DNA from: Candidatus Hydrogenedentota bacterium
GTDB taxonomy: Bacteria > Hydrogenedentota > Hydrogenedentia > Hydrogenedentales > JAEUWI01
Assembly (NCBI GenBank): GCA_019637335.1
Contig: JAHBVV010000011.1
Coordinates: forward strand, 124,001 to 188,000
DNA: 64,000 bases
Reading direction: 5' to 3'
Of this stretch, positions 35,382-44,427 are shown piece by piece. Under the pieces are notes generated by a model. The model was not told the DNA's origin, did no database searches, and was given only the letters and a program-made list of their open reading frames with translations. Position 1 is the stretch's first letter. Each line of letters begins with the position of its first letter. A program made the translations under genes and the position numbers.

Positions 35382-37277
35382 ATGCATTCCATCGACAAGA
35401 TCCGCAATGTGGCCATCATTGCCCACATCGACCACGGCAAGACCACGCTGATCGACAGTATTTTCGCCGCCACGCACCTGTTCCGCAGCAACGAAGCGGT
35501 CGCCGAGCGCGTCATGGATAACAACGAGCTGGAGCGGGAGCGGGGCATCACCATTCGTGCAAAGCACTGCACCGTGACCTGGAAAGACTACCTGATCAAC
35601 ATCGTCGACACGCCCGGCCACGCCGATTTCTCCGGCGAGGTGGAACGCACGCTTTCCATGGTCGATTCCGTGCTCCTCCTCGTGGACGCGAACGAAGGCC
35701 CCATGCCGCAGACGCGCTACGTCCTCACCCGCGCACTACGCATGGGGTACCGCCCGGTCGTCATCGTCAACAAGGTCGATCGGCCCCAGGCACAGCCCGA
35801 CAAGGCCCTCGACAAGACCTTCGATCTCTTCGTGGAACTTGGCGCCACCGATGAACAGTGCGACTTCCCGGTCCTCTACGGCTCCGGCCTGAACGGCTGG
35901 CTCGTTCGCGATCTCGAGGACGACGCCCACGAGGGCATGGAAGCGCTTTTCGAGACGATTATCAACGAAGTGCCCGCGCCCAAGGGCGATCCCGAGGGCC
36001 CCTTCCTGATGCAGGTGAGTTCCATCGGCTGGAAAGACCACATCGGCCGCACCGGCATGGGGCGCGTGCTCCAGGGCAGCCTGAAGAAGGGCCAGAAGTT
36101 ACGCCGCGTATCCACCCGCTGGCTGGGCGAAAAACTCGCCCACCACGATGAATTCCACCACCAGCGCGAGTGGGACATCATCGAGGACCAGGTCGAAAAG
36201 TGCACCTACCTCTGGGTGACGCGCGGCCTCGAAAGCGAACTGGTCAACACCGTCAGCGCGGGCGATATCGTCACCATCGCCGGCCCGGATGATATCAACA
36301 TCGGCGACACTCTCTCCGATGTCGACCTGGACCAGGTCCTGCACCCCCTCGAAATCGAAGAACCCACCGTTTCCATGAATTTCATGATGAACAACGGCCC
36401 CTTCGCCGGTAAAGACGGCGCCGCGGTCACGCTGCGCCAGATTGCCGCCCGCCTCGAAAAGGAAATGCGCACCAACGTCGCCCTGCGCGTGGAGGAGACC
36501 GAGCGCGGCGACGCGCTCAAGGTTTCCGGACGCGGCGAACTCCACCTGGCCATCCTCCTCGAAGAGATGCGCCGCGAGGGAATGGAGCTCTGCGTCTCCC
36601 CGCCCGAGGTCATCATTCACCGCGACGAAAACGGCAAGCGCCTCGAACCGATGGAATCCCTGACCGTGGACGTGCCCGGCGAGTTTCAGGGGACCGTTAT
36701 CGAGAAGTTGGCCCAGCGCAAGGGCGAGCTGATGCACATGCACGTAGAGCCGACCGGCATGGTCCGCCTCGAGTTTAACATCCCCACCCGCGGCCTCATC
36801 GGTTACCGCGGCGAGTTCCTGACCGACACCCGCGGCCTCGGCATCATGGCCTCTCGCTTCGAGGGCTACGGCCCCTGGTGCGGCGATGTCGTCACCCGCA
36901 AGCGCGGCTCCATGGTCAGTATGGAGACCGGCCAGAGCACGACCTACAGCCTGGAGAACCTCCAGCAGCGCGGCGCCCTCTTCATCGGGCCCATGGAACC
37001 GGTTTACGAAGGCATGATCATCGGCGAATACTCGCGCCCCGGCGATATGCCCTGCAAGCCCACCAAGCGCAAGGCCCTCACCAACCACCGCGCCGCCGGC
37101 AAGGACCACACGGCCGGTCTCGACGTGCCGAGGGTTCTTACGCTGGACACCGCCCTCGAATGGATCGCGCCCGACGAACTCGCGGAGATTACGCCGAAGT
37201 TCGTTCGCGTGCGCAAGGCGGTGCTTAACGAGGAAGAGCGGAAGCGCGATGAGAAACGCCGCCTCGCCTCGGCCTAG
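35382..37277 (+). CDS. typA: Translational GTPase TypA/BipA
   Basis: The 631-aa protein starts at ATG 35382; the frame is open further upstream but conservation starts at [21 protein letters not shown]1 is AHIDHGKT (14-21), followed by [11 protein letters not shown] (G2), DTPGHADF (G3) and NKVDRPQA (G4). The EF-G-like domains and the TypA-specific C-terminal domain follow, including [20 protein letters not shown] and [11 protein letters not shown]. It binds ribosomes and helps assembly and stress adaptation. An intrinsic terminator follows 25 bp after the stop. Confidence 0.95.
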   Translation: MHSIDKIRNVAIIAHIDHGKTTLIDSIFAATHLFRSNEAVAERVMDNNELERERGITIRAKHCTVTWKDYLINIVDTPGHADFSGEVERTLSMVDSVLLLVDANEGPMPQTRYVLTRALRMGYRPVVIVNKVDRPQAQPDKALDKTFDLFVELGATDEQCDFPVLYGSGLNGWLVRDLEDDAHEGMEALFETIINEVPAPKGDPEGPFLMQVSSIGWKDHIGRTGMGRVLQGSLKKGQKLRRVSTRWLGEKLAHHDEFHHQREWDIIEDQVEKCTYLWVTRGLESELVNTVSAGDIVTIAGPDDINIGDTLSDVDLDQVLHPLEIEEPTVSMNFMMNNGPFAGKDGAAVTLRQIAARLEKEMRTNVALRVEETERGDALKVSGRGELHLAILLEEMRREGMELCVSPPEVIIHRDENGKRLEPMESLTVDVPGEFQGTVIEKLAQRKGELMHMHVEPTGMVRLEFNIPTRGLIGYRGEFLTDTRGLGIMASRFEGYGPWCGDVVTRKRGSMVSMETGQSTTYSLENLQQRGALFIGPMEPVYEGMIIGEYSRPGDMPCKPTKRKALTNHRAAGKDHTAGLDVPRVLTLDTALEWIAPDELAEITPKFVRVRKAVLNEEERKRDEKRRLASA

Positions 37278-37301
37278 CGCGATATAGATTCCCAATGCCA
37301 G

Positions 37302-37328
37302 ACGGCGCCTCTGCGGAGGCGCCGTTTT
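37302..37328 (+). terminator. Rho-independent terminator of typA
   Basis: A perfect 10-bp stem ACGGCGCCTC / GAGGCGCCGT with a TGCG loop is followed by TTTT, 25 bp past the typA stop. Confidence 0.9.
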
Positions 37329-37448
37329 CCATGCCCGCCCGGCGCTTCCTCATTTCCAGGCGGTCCGGTTTTCGTTTGGCCTCTCGCCCTCGAACACCCT
37401 GAACCCACTGGGGTCCTATGAGTCCTATCGGGCCCTGTTGGCCCCGCC

Positions 37449-37617
37449 GTCTCTGTAGTCTCTGTAGTCTCTGTAGTCCCTGAAGTCCCTATAGTCCCTA
37501 TAGTCTCTGTAGTCTCTGTAGTCTCTGTAGTCTCTGTAGTCTCTGTAGTCTCTGTAGTCTCTGTAGTCCCTGTAGTCCCTGTAGTCCCTGTAGTCCCTGA
37601 AGTCCCTGAAGTCCCTG
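37449..37617. repeat. 9-bp tandem repeat tract, about 19 units
   Basis: The unit is GTCTCTGTA, with variants GTCCCTGTA, GTCCCTGAA and GTCCCTATA. It fills the space between the typA terminator and the stop of the convergent glycosyltransferase gene. Because the period is three codons, every frame reads as a tripeptide repeat, but no start or gene context supports translation. A degenerate relative is at 52533-52603. Confidence 0.9.
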
Positions 37618-37635
37618 TGCGCTCTCTCGCCGCGC

Positions 37636-38844
37636 TCACCCACCATACCGTTCCCGCAACATCCCCTCCATCGCCTCCAGCCGATGCCGGTACGTATGCT
37701 CGCCGAGAATCCGACGCCGGGCCGATTCCAGGATTTCCCGCCGCGACGCAGGGTGCGCCATGAACCACTGCAACTGCTCCCGCGCCTCGCCGATCGTGCG
37801 GTACGTCGCCACCTCGCGCGCCACATCAAAAAGTTCCGCGAGCGAGGCCTGATCGTCCGTCAGCAGGAAACCGCCCGCACCGGGGCAGTCGAAAACACGC
37901 TGGTTCACCGCCGACGCCATCTGGATGCTCGTCGTATTCAGGTTCACCGGACATTCCCGGTAGAACGCGGCGAGTTCCGGCCCATACGCAATGCCCGGCC
38001 CGCACTGCGCGGTTACCTTCCGCCAACCCTCGTCCCCGCGCGCCACCAGACCCTCCGGGGCCAGCGTCTCGACAAGCGCGTGGCGCAGGCGGCGCGTGCC
38101 CTCGATGAAAAAGACCAGTTCCGCGCGCCGCAGCGCCTCGGCATCGAGACCGGCGGCCTCCTCGCCGAGAATGGCCTCCACGCCCCGGGCAAAACCCGCG
38201 CGCGTGACCCGCCCCTGGTCGAGCGCCCGGCCAACCCGGGCCGCCAGCACGGGGTCCTGCGCCAGCGCGGCATATTCCCGCGCGCTGTAATCGCGCATCG
38301 AATTCCCCACAAAGGCCGGCGCTCCGTCCGGCGCGTCCGCCGGCGGGTGCGAAAACAGCGCGTCATCCAGCGCCAGCGGCAGCACGTGCGCCGCGCCAAA
38401 GCCGCAGCGCCTCAGGTAGTCCGCGTACGCCGGCTCCCACGTCAGCGCCACGGCATAGTCCGATCCATAAGTTGTGCGCCCCATGAGGATCGTGCGCGGA
38501 TCGTCCACGAACCACGTCGCGTGGGGGAGTTCCAGATCCGCCAGAAAGCGCGCCAGCAACCCCTCGGTGTCCATCCCGCTCAAATTCACCGAGAGCACAA
38601 AATCCGGCCGCAGATCCACCAGCGCCTGAAAGAAGCCCTGGATCAGCTCGCGCGACATCACGCCCTGCATCGCAACCCGCGCCTTCGCCACCCGCCACCC
38701 CAGCCGCGCCGCCGCCGAAGCGCACGCCTGATCCACCCAGTAGTGGCTCTCCAGAATCAGCACCCGAACGGGACGGCGCGCAAACTTCTGATAGCCCATG
38801 TGTTCGCGGAGATAGGGGGAGATAGTCAGGCGCGGCGCTTCCAT
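37636..38844 (-). CDS. CgeB-like glycosyltransferase
   Basis: The 402-aa protein matches the CgeB/spore-maturation type of GT-B glycosyltransferases. It has an N-terminal Rossmann half (VLILESHYWVDQACASAAAR), a WFVDDPRTIL segment, and the C-terminal Glycos_transf_1_2 block: NLNTTSIQMASAVNQRVFDC, then PGAGGFLLTDDQASLAELFD, and a LGEHTYRHRLEAM ending. Cytoplasmic, no signal. Such enzymes use nucleotide sugars for surface glycans or glycoproteins. It is monocistronic, convergent with typA across a 9-bp repeat tract and divergent from the DUF1569-type gene. Confidence 0.82.
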   Translation of the reverse strand: MEAPRLTISPYLREHMGYQKFARRPVRVLILESHYWVDQACASAAARLGWRVAKARVAMQGVMSRELIQGFFQALVDLRPDFVLSVNLSGMDTEGLLARFLADLELPHATWFVDDPRTILMGRTTYGSDYAVALTWEPAYADYLRRCGFGAAHVLPLALDDALFSHPPADAPDGAPAFVGNSMRDYSAREYAALAQDPVLAARVGRALDQGRVTRAGFARGVEAILGEEAAGLDAEALRRAELVFFIEGTRRLRHALVETLAPEGLVARGDEGWRKVTAQCGPGIAYGPELAAFYRECPVNLNTTSIQMASAVNQRVFDCPGAGGFLLTDDQASLAELFDVAREVATYRTIGEAREQLQWFMAHPASRREILESARRRILGEHTYRHRLEAMEGMLRERYGG

Positions 38845-38976
38845 GCGCGCTATCGTAGCAGTAGAACCCGTCGCGCGACAACGGACCCCGCTCTGGCTCT
38901 GTGGAATCGCAACCCGCGCCGCCTACCTGCTACAATGCCGCCCGGTCAGCTTCCCTAGGGCAGAGGAGATCCGCGT

Positions 38977-39444
38977 ATGAAAACTTTTGACGAAGACTTT
39001 GGTCAGGTCGTCCTGCGGCGGCTGGGCGACGTCCCGGAAAACGCTGCCCCGGCCTGGGGCAAGATGACGCGCGGTCAGGCCATTGGCCATCTCAAAAAAG
39101 TCCTCCGCTACACCCTCGGCGGCGGGCCGGATGTCCCCTTCAAGGGCAACGCAAAGACCCGTTACATCTTCAAGCACGTCATCCTGCTCGGCCTCCGCGA
39201 AATCCCGCACAACGTCCGCGCCGCCGCCCCCAAAGGCGTCTCGCAGGAGCAGATGTTCGCCGAAACCCCGCTCGAAGACCTCGAAGCCGCCATTCAGGAG
39301 TACCTCGCGCGCGCAAAAACCGGCGACCTGCCCCCGCGCATGCACCCCTATTTCGGCATCCTCACCGGGCCCCAGTGGCAGCGATTCCACCGCCTCCACA
39401 CCATCCATCACCTGAAACAATTCGGCGTCGGCGACGGGCTGTAG
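38977..39444 (+). CDS. DUF1569/DinB-like four-helix protein
   Basis: The 155-aa protein starts at ATG 38977, eight bases after GAGGAG. The motif HPYFGILTGPQWQRFHRLHT with a further IHH near the C-terminus is typical of DUF1569 members of the DinB/YfiT-like metal-binding helical superfamily. Another family feature is the TRGQAIGHL helix near residue 31, carrying a possible metal-ligand histidine. Function unknown. serB starts 62 bp downstream on the same strand. Confidence 0.75.
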   Translation: MKTFDEDFGQVVLRRLGDVPENAAPAWGKMTRGQAIGHLKKVLRYTLGGGPDVPFKGNAKTRYIFKHVILLGLREIPHNVRAAAPKGVSQEQMFAETPLEDLEAAIQEYLARAKTGDLPPRMHPYFGILTGPQWQRFHRLHTIHHLKQFGVGDGL

Positions 39445-39505
39445 GCCGCATTTCTCGTCCTTGTCCCGTCTCCGTTTCCATCCTCCGCTCCTTTCGAGAC
39501 CAACC

Positions 39506-40759
39506 ATGCACGAAATCTTCCTCATCAGCGTCACCGGCGAGGACCGCCCCGGCCTTACGCACTCCCTCACGAGCGTACTCGCCGCCTACGACGTCACCAT
39601 CCTCGACATCGGCCAGGCCGTCATCCACAAGATGCTGTCCCTCGGCATGCTCGTGCGTGTGCCGGATTCCGCCGAATCGGCGCCGGTGCTCAAGGAACTG
39701 CTCTTCAAGGCCCACGAGATGGGCATCCACGTGCAGTTTGACCCCATTGCGCCGGATGACTATGCGCAATGGGTCGCGCAGCAGGGCAAGCCCCGCCACA
39801 TCATCACCCTGCTCGGCAACCGCCTCGAAGCTTCGCACATCGCCGCCGTCACGGAATTGCTTGCGGCCCACGGCTTCAATATCGACATCATCCACCGCCT
39901 CTCCGGCCGTATTCCACTCGATCCGGACGCCCGCGCCCCCTACGCCTGCGTCGAGCTATCGGTCCGCGGCATCGCGGACGACGCAACCGCCCTGCGTGGT
40001 CGCTTTCTCGACCTCGCGCATGAAACGGGCATCGATATCGCCTTCCAGGCGGACGATCTCTACCGCCGCCACCGGCGCCTGGTTGCCTTCGACATGGACT
40101 CCACGCTCATTCAGACCGAGGTTATCGACGAACTCGCCCGCGCCGCCGGCGTGGGGGAGGCCGTTTCCGCCATCACCGAGGCCGCCATGCGCGGGGAGCT
40201 CGACTTCAAGGAAAGCCTGCGCCAGCGCCTCGCGCTCCTCAAGGGCCTCGACGTCTCCGTCATGGCGGGCATCGCCGAAAGCCTCCCCCTGACCGACGGC
40301 GCCGAACGCCTGTTGCGCACCCTGAGACAACTGGGCTACAAAACCGCCATCATTTCCGGCGGCTTCACCTACTTCGGCGAGTATCTCAAGGCGAAGCTCG
40401 GCGCGGACTATGTGATCGCAAACGAACTCGAAATTGCGGACGGAAAGCTCACCGGCGGCGTTGTGGGCGATATCGTCGACGGCGAGAAGAAGGCCGAGTG
40501 CCTCGCCGCGCTTGCCTCGCGCGAAGGCATCCGCCTGGAGCAGGTGGTCGCCGTAGGCGACGGCGCCAATGACCTGCCCATGCTCCGCCGCGCCGGCCTC
40601 GGCATTGCCTTCCGGGCCAAGCCCGTCGTCAAGCAGAGCGCCCGCAACGCCCTCAGCACCGTCGGACTCGACGGCATCCTCTACCTCATCGGCGTGCGCG
40701 ACCGCGAAGCCACCGCCATCCAGACGAACGACGACGCCATCCCACTGCCCGCGCGCTGA
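39506..40759 (+). CDS. serB: Phosphoserine phosphatase with N-terminal ACT domains
   Basis: The 417-aa protein dephosphorylates phosphoserine in the last step of serine synthesis. Residues 1-~170 hold two ACT-type regulatory domains (LISVTGEDRPGLTHSLTSVL and ITLLGNRLEASHIAAV). The HAD core has D196-M-D198-S-T, IISGGFTYFGEYLK with the motif II Ser, and the motif III/IV GDGANDLPMLRRAGLGIAF. ATG 39506 gives a start directly at the ACT domain; a start at 39461 lacks support. The ACT pair suggests serine feedback. Confidence 0.93.
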   Translation: MHEIFLISVTGEDRPGLTHSLTSVLAAYDVTILDIGQAVIHKMLSLGMLVRVPDSAESAPVLKELLFKAHEMGIHVQFDPIAPDDYAQWVAQQGKPRHIITLLGNRLEASHIAAVTELLAAHGFNIDIIHRLSGRIPLDPDARAPYACVELSVRGIADDATALRGRFLDLAHETGIDIAFQADDLYRRHRRLVAFDMDSTLIQTEVIDELARAAGVGEAVSAITEAAMRGELDFKESLRQRLALLKGLDVSVMAGIAESLPLTDGAERLLRTLRQLGYKTAIISGGFTYFGEYLKAKLGADYVIANELEIADGKLTGGVVGDIVDGEKKAECLAALASREGIRLEQVVAVGDGANDLPMLRRAGLGIAFRAKPVVKQSARNALSTVGLDGILYLIGVRDREATAIQTNDDAIPLPAR

Positions 40760-40860
40760 CAACCGATCCAATAATCAGCACGCGCGCCATTCCTCCCCGA
40801 GAATGCGCCCCGCGCACGCCGGAATAGATTTTCCCGCCCGCCATTCTCCATCATACCCCC

Positions 40861-41700
40861 ATGAACGAATTGCCCTACATTCTGTCCGCCGCGACCGCCC
40901 TGGCCGCGGCTTTCGTCGGCCGCGCCTACGGCCGCCGCCTGCACGCGCGCGGATTCACGTTGTCCGCCCATATCAGCGTAAACGAGTGCCCCCTCATTCC
41001 GCTCTCCCTGCTGCTGTTCGTACTGCTGCAAGTCTGCGCCAGCACCCTCCTGCGCAACCCCCAGATCGGCTGGATCCTGCCGCTGCCCGTCGAATACTAC
41101 ATCACCCCCGCCATGTGGGCCCTCAAGCTCTTCTTCGTCGTGTTCGCGATGGCCTCCGTGGCCGCTGTCGCCGTACTCCAGGCCTATCCGCGCCGCGCCG
41201 CAATCCTACTATTCACCATCGCGGCGGCCCTCGCGGTCGAGGGCCTCAACCGCTGGGCGGTACAGCCCGGCCTGGGCCAAATCGAGGAGCGATGGCGCGA
41301 CGGCGTGATCATCCAGACCAACCCCTCCACCTGCGCCGCGGCCTCGGCGGCGAACATCGCCCGCCAGTTCGGCATCGAAAAGACCGAAGCGGAAATGGTA
41401 GATCTACTGAACACCACCTGGGCCGGCACCTCCCCCGCGCAGATCGTATACGGCCTGCGAAGCCTCGGATTAATGGCGGAAAAAGTGCAACACCCCGACC
41501 GCGACCTGTCGAAAGTACGCGCGCCCGCCATCTTGCTCGTGGATGCCGGTGGGGAACCCGACGCACACGCCGTGGCCTACATGGGGCGCCGGGGGCCGCT
41601 CTATGAGATCTGGGACCCCAATCCGGGGCGCACCATATTGCCCCTGGCCGCCATACAGGAGCGCTGGCGGGGCCGCGCTATCGAAGTGCGCGCGGAATAG
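40861..41700 (+). CDS. Polytopic membrane protein with C39-like cysteine peptidase domain
   Basis: The 279-aa protein has about four hydrophobic helices (residues ~3-20, 44-62, 80-107, 112-130) followed by a C39-like papain-fold domain. C158 lies in QTNPSTCAAASAANIARQ, where the family has a Cys after a conserved Gln. H236 is in DAHAVAYMG and D252 in YEIWDPNPG, 16 residues later, as in bacteriocin-processing peptidases. No ABC transporter is fused or adjacent, unlike classical C39 exporters. The peptidase seems tethered to the membrane alone; its substrate is unknown. No ribosome site is evident before ATG 40861. Confidence 0.75.
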   Translation: MNELPYILSAATALAAAFVGRAYGRRLHARGFTLSAHISVNECPLIPLSLLLFVLLQVCASTLLRNPQIGWILPLPVEYYITPAMWALKLFFVVFAMASVAAVAVLQAYPRRAAILLFTIAAALAVEGLNRWAVQPGLGQIEERWRDGVIIQTNPSTCAAASAANIARQFGIEKTEAEMVDLLNTTWAGTSPAQIVYGLRSLGLMAEKVQHPDRDLSKVRAPAILLVDAGGEPDAHAVAYMGRRGPLYEIWDPNPGRTILPLAAIQERWRGRAIEVRAE

Positions 41701-41707
41701 CTTCCCC

Positions 41708-42577
41708 CTATTCGGGCGACATGCTCGCATCCCGCGCGAGCGGATTCGGGCCGAAAATCGGCGTCAGAAACGACTCCCAACCGCGCCGGTACACCGCCTC
41801 GGACAGCACGAAGCCAATATTGTGACCGCCCGCGATCTCCAGAAACGTTTTGGGTTCATTCGCTCGGGCGAACAGCTCCCGCCCGTGCGCATACGGAATG
41901 ACCTCGTCTTCCGGGCTGTGAATGATCAGCAGCGGCGCCGAAATACGGTCGACCTTGTCCTTGTTCTCGAAGCGGTGGCGGATCAGCCAGGTCACCGGGC
42001 GAAAAAGCAGCGTGGATCGCGCGATGTCCGGGGTCGAAAGAAATGCGCTCTCCAGGATTACCGCGCCCGGGCGCACCGAGGTGGCCAGTTCGGCGGTCGG
42101 CGCCGACCCCAGCGATCGGCCAAACAGAAGGATCTCCTCCGCCGGAATGCCGCGCTCCTCCCGGAGGTAGTCCCACATCGAATGGATATCCGCGTAGCAG
42201 CGCGTCTCCGACGGCGATCCCGTACTGTGCCCGTACCCGCCGTAGTCATACGCCAGCACCGAAAACCCGAAGGAGCGCAGCAGCTGGATCGACTCGATGC
42301 GCCCCGAGAGGTTGCCCGCGTTCCCGTGGGAAAACAGCACCACGCCCCGGTGGTTCTCCAGGGGGACATACCACCCGTGCGTCGTGTGCCCCAGAACCTC
42401 CCGCGTCACCTCCTCAAACGGCAGGCCCGCCGAGGCCGGCGTGCGGTCCATGTGGCGCGACGCGGGGAAGATCAGGTAGCCTTGGAGGAAGTACAGCGCG
42501 GCGCAGAACAGGACGTAGGCCCCGCCGCACAGCGCCACCATGCGAATCGACTTAATGAGCAGCGAGGGGGTGTCCAT
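41708..42577 (-). CDS. Membrane-anchored alpha/beta hydrolase (Bem46/ABHD type)
   Basis: The 289-aa protein starts at ATG 42577, 8 bp after the dihydrouridine synthase stop; a longer upstream frame lies inside that gene. An N-terminal helix (VALCGGAYVLFCAALYFLQG) anchors it. LFSHGNAGNLSGR is the oxyanion-hole segment of this family. The nucleophile is S155 in LFGRSLGSAP, and HSPEDEVIPYAHG and IAGGHNIGF supply acid and histidine. Members are acyl-thioesterase or peptidase-like. It is co-transcribed with the dihydrouridine synthase gene, which is probably accidental. Confidence 0.83.
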   Translation of the reverse strand: MDTPSLLIKSIRMVALCGGAYVLFCAALYFLQGYLIFPASRHMDRTPASAGLPFEEVTREVLGHTTHGWYVPLENHRGVVLFSHGNAGNLSGRIESIQLLRSFGFSVLAYDYGGYGHSTGSPSETRCYADIHSMWDYLREERGIPAEEILLFGRSLGSAPTAELATSVRPGAVILESAFLSTPDIARSTLLFRPVTWLIRHRFENKDKVDRISAPLLIIHSPEDEVIPYAHGRELFARANEPKTFLEIAGGHNIGFVLSEAVYRRGWESFLTPIFGPNPLARDASMSPE

Positions 42578-42585
42578 CCGTTGAA

Positions 42586-43563
42586 TCAGGCGGCCTGCCC
42601 GGCCTTGTATTCGTTCAGAAAGCGCAGCAGGCGTTCCACAATTGGCTCGACTTCCATATGCTCCATCAGATCCTTCCGGAGGTTCGCAATGTTGTGCACG
42701 CCCTTCAGGTAGCCCGCGTAATGCCGCCGGAACGCCGGAACGCCCCGCCGCGCGCCCCGGTAGTCCACCGAGTCGCGGAGGTGCCGGATGCACATCTGAA
42801 TCCGCTCTTCCAGCGATGGCTCCGGGAGCAGCTCGCCCGTGTTCAGGTAATGCCGCATATGCCGGAAGATCCACGGGCTGTGGATCGCGCCCCGCCCGAT
42901 CATGACGCCGTCACAGCCCAGATCGAAGCAGGCCTTCGCGTCTTCCGGCGTCGCGATGTCGCCGTTCGCAATCAGCTGGATGCCGCTCGCCGCCTTGATG
43001 CGCGGCAGCCAGCTCCAGTCCGCCCGGCCCGTGTAGCCCTGCTTCCGCGTGCGGCAATGCACCGTCAGCGCCTGCACGCCCAGCGACTCCAGCATCCGGG
43101 CGACTTCCTCGATCACGAAGCTGTTCTCATCCCAGCCGAGCCGGGTCTTCACCGTCACCGCCAGGTCGGTGCCCCGCATGACCGACTCCACCACCGCGCG
43201 GAATTTGTCCAGATCCCGCAACAGCCCGGCGCCATCCCCGCGGCAGGCAATCTTCTTCACCCAGCAGCCGCAGTTGATGTCGACAAAGTCCGCGCCCGCC
43301 TCCTGCGCAATGGCCGCCGCGCGCTCCAGCGATTCCTCGCCGCTGCCATAGAGTTGAATCGCCACCGGGCGCTCCGTGTCGAGCACCTGGATCTTCTTCA
43401 TCGTCTGCGTCACATTGCGGACAATCGCCTCGCAGTTCGCGAACTCCGTATACACCAGATCCGCGCCCTGCTCCTTGCAGATATGCCGGAACGGCACGTC
43501 CGAAACATCCTCCATGGGCGCGAGGCAAAGCGGCTTGTCAATATCGATGGAACCAATTTTCAT
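42586..43563 (-). CDS. dusB: tRNA-dihydrouridine synthase (DusB-like)
   Basis: The 325-aa FMN-dependent TIM barrel reduces uridine in tRNA D-loops. It begins with IDKPLCLAPMEDVSDVPFR. DINCGCWVKKIACRGDGAGLL contains the catalytic-Cys loop, although the usual NCGCP has Trp instead of Pro. HCRTRKQGYTGRADW and NGDIATPEDA...DGVMIGRG are the substrate and FMN sites. ATG 43563 matches the conserved start. The family also contains NifR3-type members, but tRNA modification is by far the likeliest role. Confidence 0.9.
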   Translation of the reverse strand: MKIGSIDIDKPLCLAPMEDVSDVPFRHICKEQGADLVYTEFANCEAIVRNVTQTMKKIQVLDTERPVAIQLYGSGEESLERAAAIAQEAGADFVDINCGCWVKKIACRGDGAGLLRDLDKFRAVVESVMRGTDLAVTVKTRLGWDENSFVIEEVARMLESLGVQALTVHCRTRKQGYTGRADWSWLPRIKAASGIQLIANGDIATPEDAKACFDLGCDGVMIGRGAIHSPWIFRHMRHYLNTGELLPEPSLEERIQMCIRHLRDSVDYRGARRGVPAFRRHYAGYLKGVHNIANLRKDLMEHMEVEPIVERLLRFLNEYKAGQAA

Positions 43564-43658
43564 GATGGAAACGTCGGGGGTTGGCCCAAAGGGCGGCTGC
43601 TGCGGCAATTTACGCAAGTATAACAGACTTTCCCCCAACAATGCCGCCCCCAATCGAG

Positions 43659-43751
43659 CGAAAAGAACGTGGAACAGGCGTCTCGCCTGTTCTCAGCGCC
43701 GCCAGGCGCGCAAGGCGCTCAACCATCCCTCCCGGGAAACCTCACCCCCCC
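43659..43751 (+). repeat. ~93-bp direct repeat D, copy 1
   Basis: Starts CGAAAAGAACGTGG, contains the perfect hairpin GAACAGGCG-TCT-CGCCTGTTC (43672-43692), then CAGCGCCGCCAGGCGCG and a C-rich end. A second copy in the same orientation lies at 44272. The two flank the inverted 97-bp module pair. Confidence 0.8.
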
Positions 43752-43930
43752 AGGACAACCTCAAAAAGGATCATCCGGTTTGAAGGTGCATCAGTAACGA
43801 TGACCTCAAATTTGAGTTGATTGCTCGGTTCTCATTTCCGGGCGGCGACGCTATGACCGGATACGTGATTCCCTGGACCTTGTCTGTAGTGCAGACGGTA
43901 TATTCGGCGGCAGAACCGGGTGCCAATGCA

Positions 43931-44154
43931 CTCTTTCGGCCCGAAGGGCCAACGCAGTTTTCAGCCCTGGGCAACGCCCAGGGATTGAGCGGTGGGTTTC
44001 TTGTGCGCCCTGAAAGGGCAGCGCAGTTTAACTTCGGAAACGCTGGACTGGCATAGCACTGCGCTGCCCTTTCAGGGCGGGGAAGGTGGCGTCCCCGTAT
44101 TCCCCGGGCGTTGCCCGGGGCTGGGAGCTGCACTGGCCCTTCGGGCCGAAAGAG
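43931..44154. repeat. Pair of inverted 97-bp modules, each with three hairpins
   Basis: Left arm 43931-44027 and right arm 44058-44154 are inverted copies of equal length. The outer ~21 bp and the innermost ~21 bp are identical and the middle has diverged. Each arm contains GGCCC-GAA-GGGCC, then an 8-bp stem around AAC, then GCCCT-GAA-AGGGC. In the middle stem one arm has CCCTGGGC/GCCCAGGG and the other CCCCGGGC/GCCCGGGG, a compensatory pair change. A fragment of the first hairpin also occurs near 46203. Confidence 0.8.
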
Positions 44155-44271
44155 CAGTCGATACGATTTCACCAACAGAGGCCTAAACCGGCATACATTG
44201 GCGGTTCCGGATAATTGGGACACGGAGAAACGGCTATGAAAAATCCCGTACGCTCCAACCGGATGAGCCTT

Positions 44272-44363
44272 CGAAAAGAACGTGGAACAGGCGTCTCGCC
44301 TGTTCTCAGCGCCGCCAGGCGCGCCAGGGACTCAAACATCCCCGCCGGAGAACCTCCCCCCCC
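44272..44363 (+). repeat. ~92-bp direct repeat D, copy 2
   Basis: Same order as the 43659 copy, including the identical GAACAGGCG-TCT-CGCCTGTTC hairpin. It ends in a C-run that abuts the terminator of the acyltransferase gene. Confidence 0.8.
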
Positions 44364-44399
44364 AAAAAAACAACCGGCGGCGCCACGTGGACGCCGCCG
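44363..44399 (-). terminator. Rho-independent terminator of the DUF5009 gene
   Basis: On the minus strand CGGCGGCG pairs with CGCCGCCG (44392-44399 with 44375-44382). The loop contains a further CCA/TGG pairing, and the stem is followed by GTTG and a run of seven T (44364-44370). It begins about 30 bp past the stop codon. Confidence 0.85.
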
Positions 44400-44427
44400 A
44401 TTCGGAAAAACAATCTCCCCGACACAC

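Noticed and set aside
37449-37617. Possible CRISPR-like array
   Set aside because: Units are contiguous 9-mers without spacers; no cas genes in the window.
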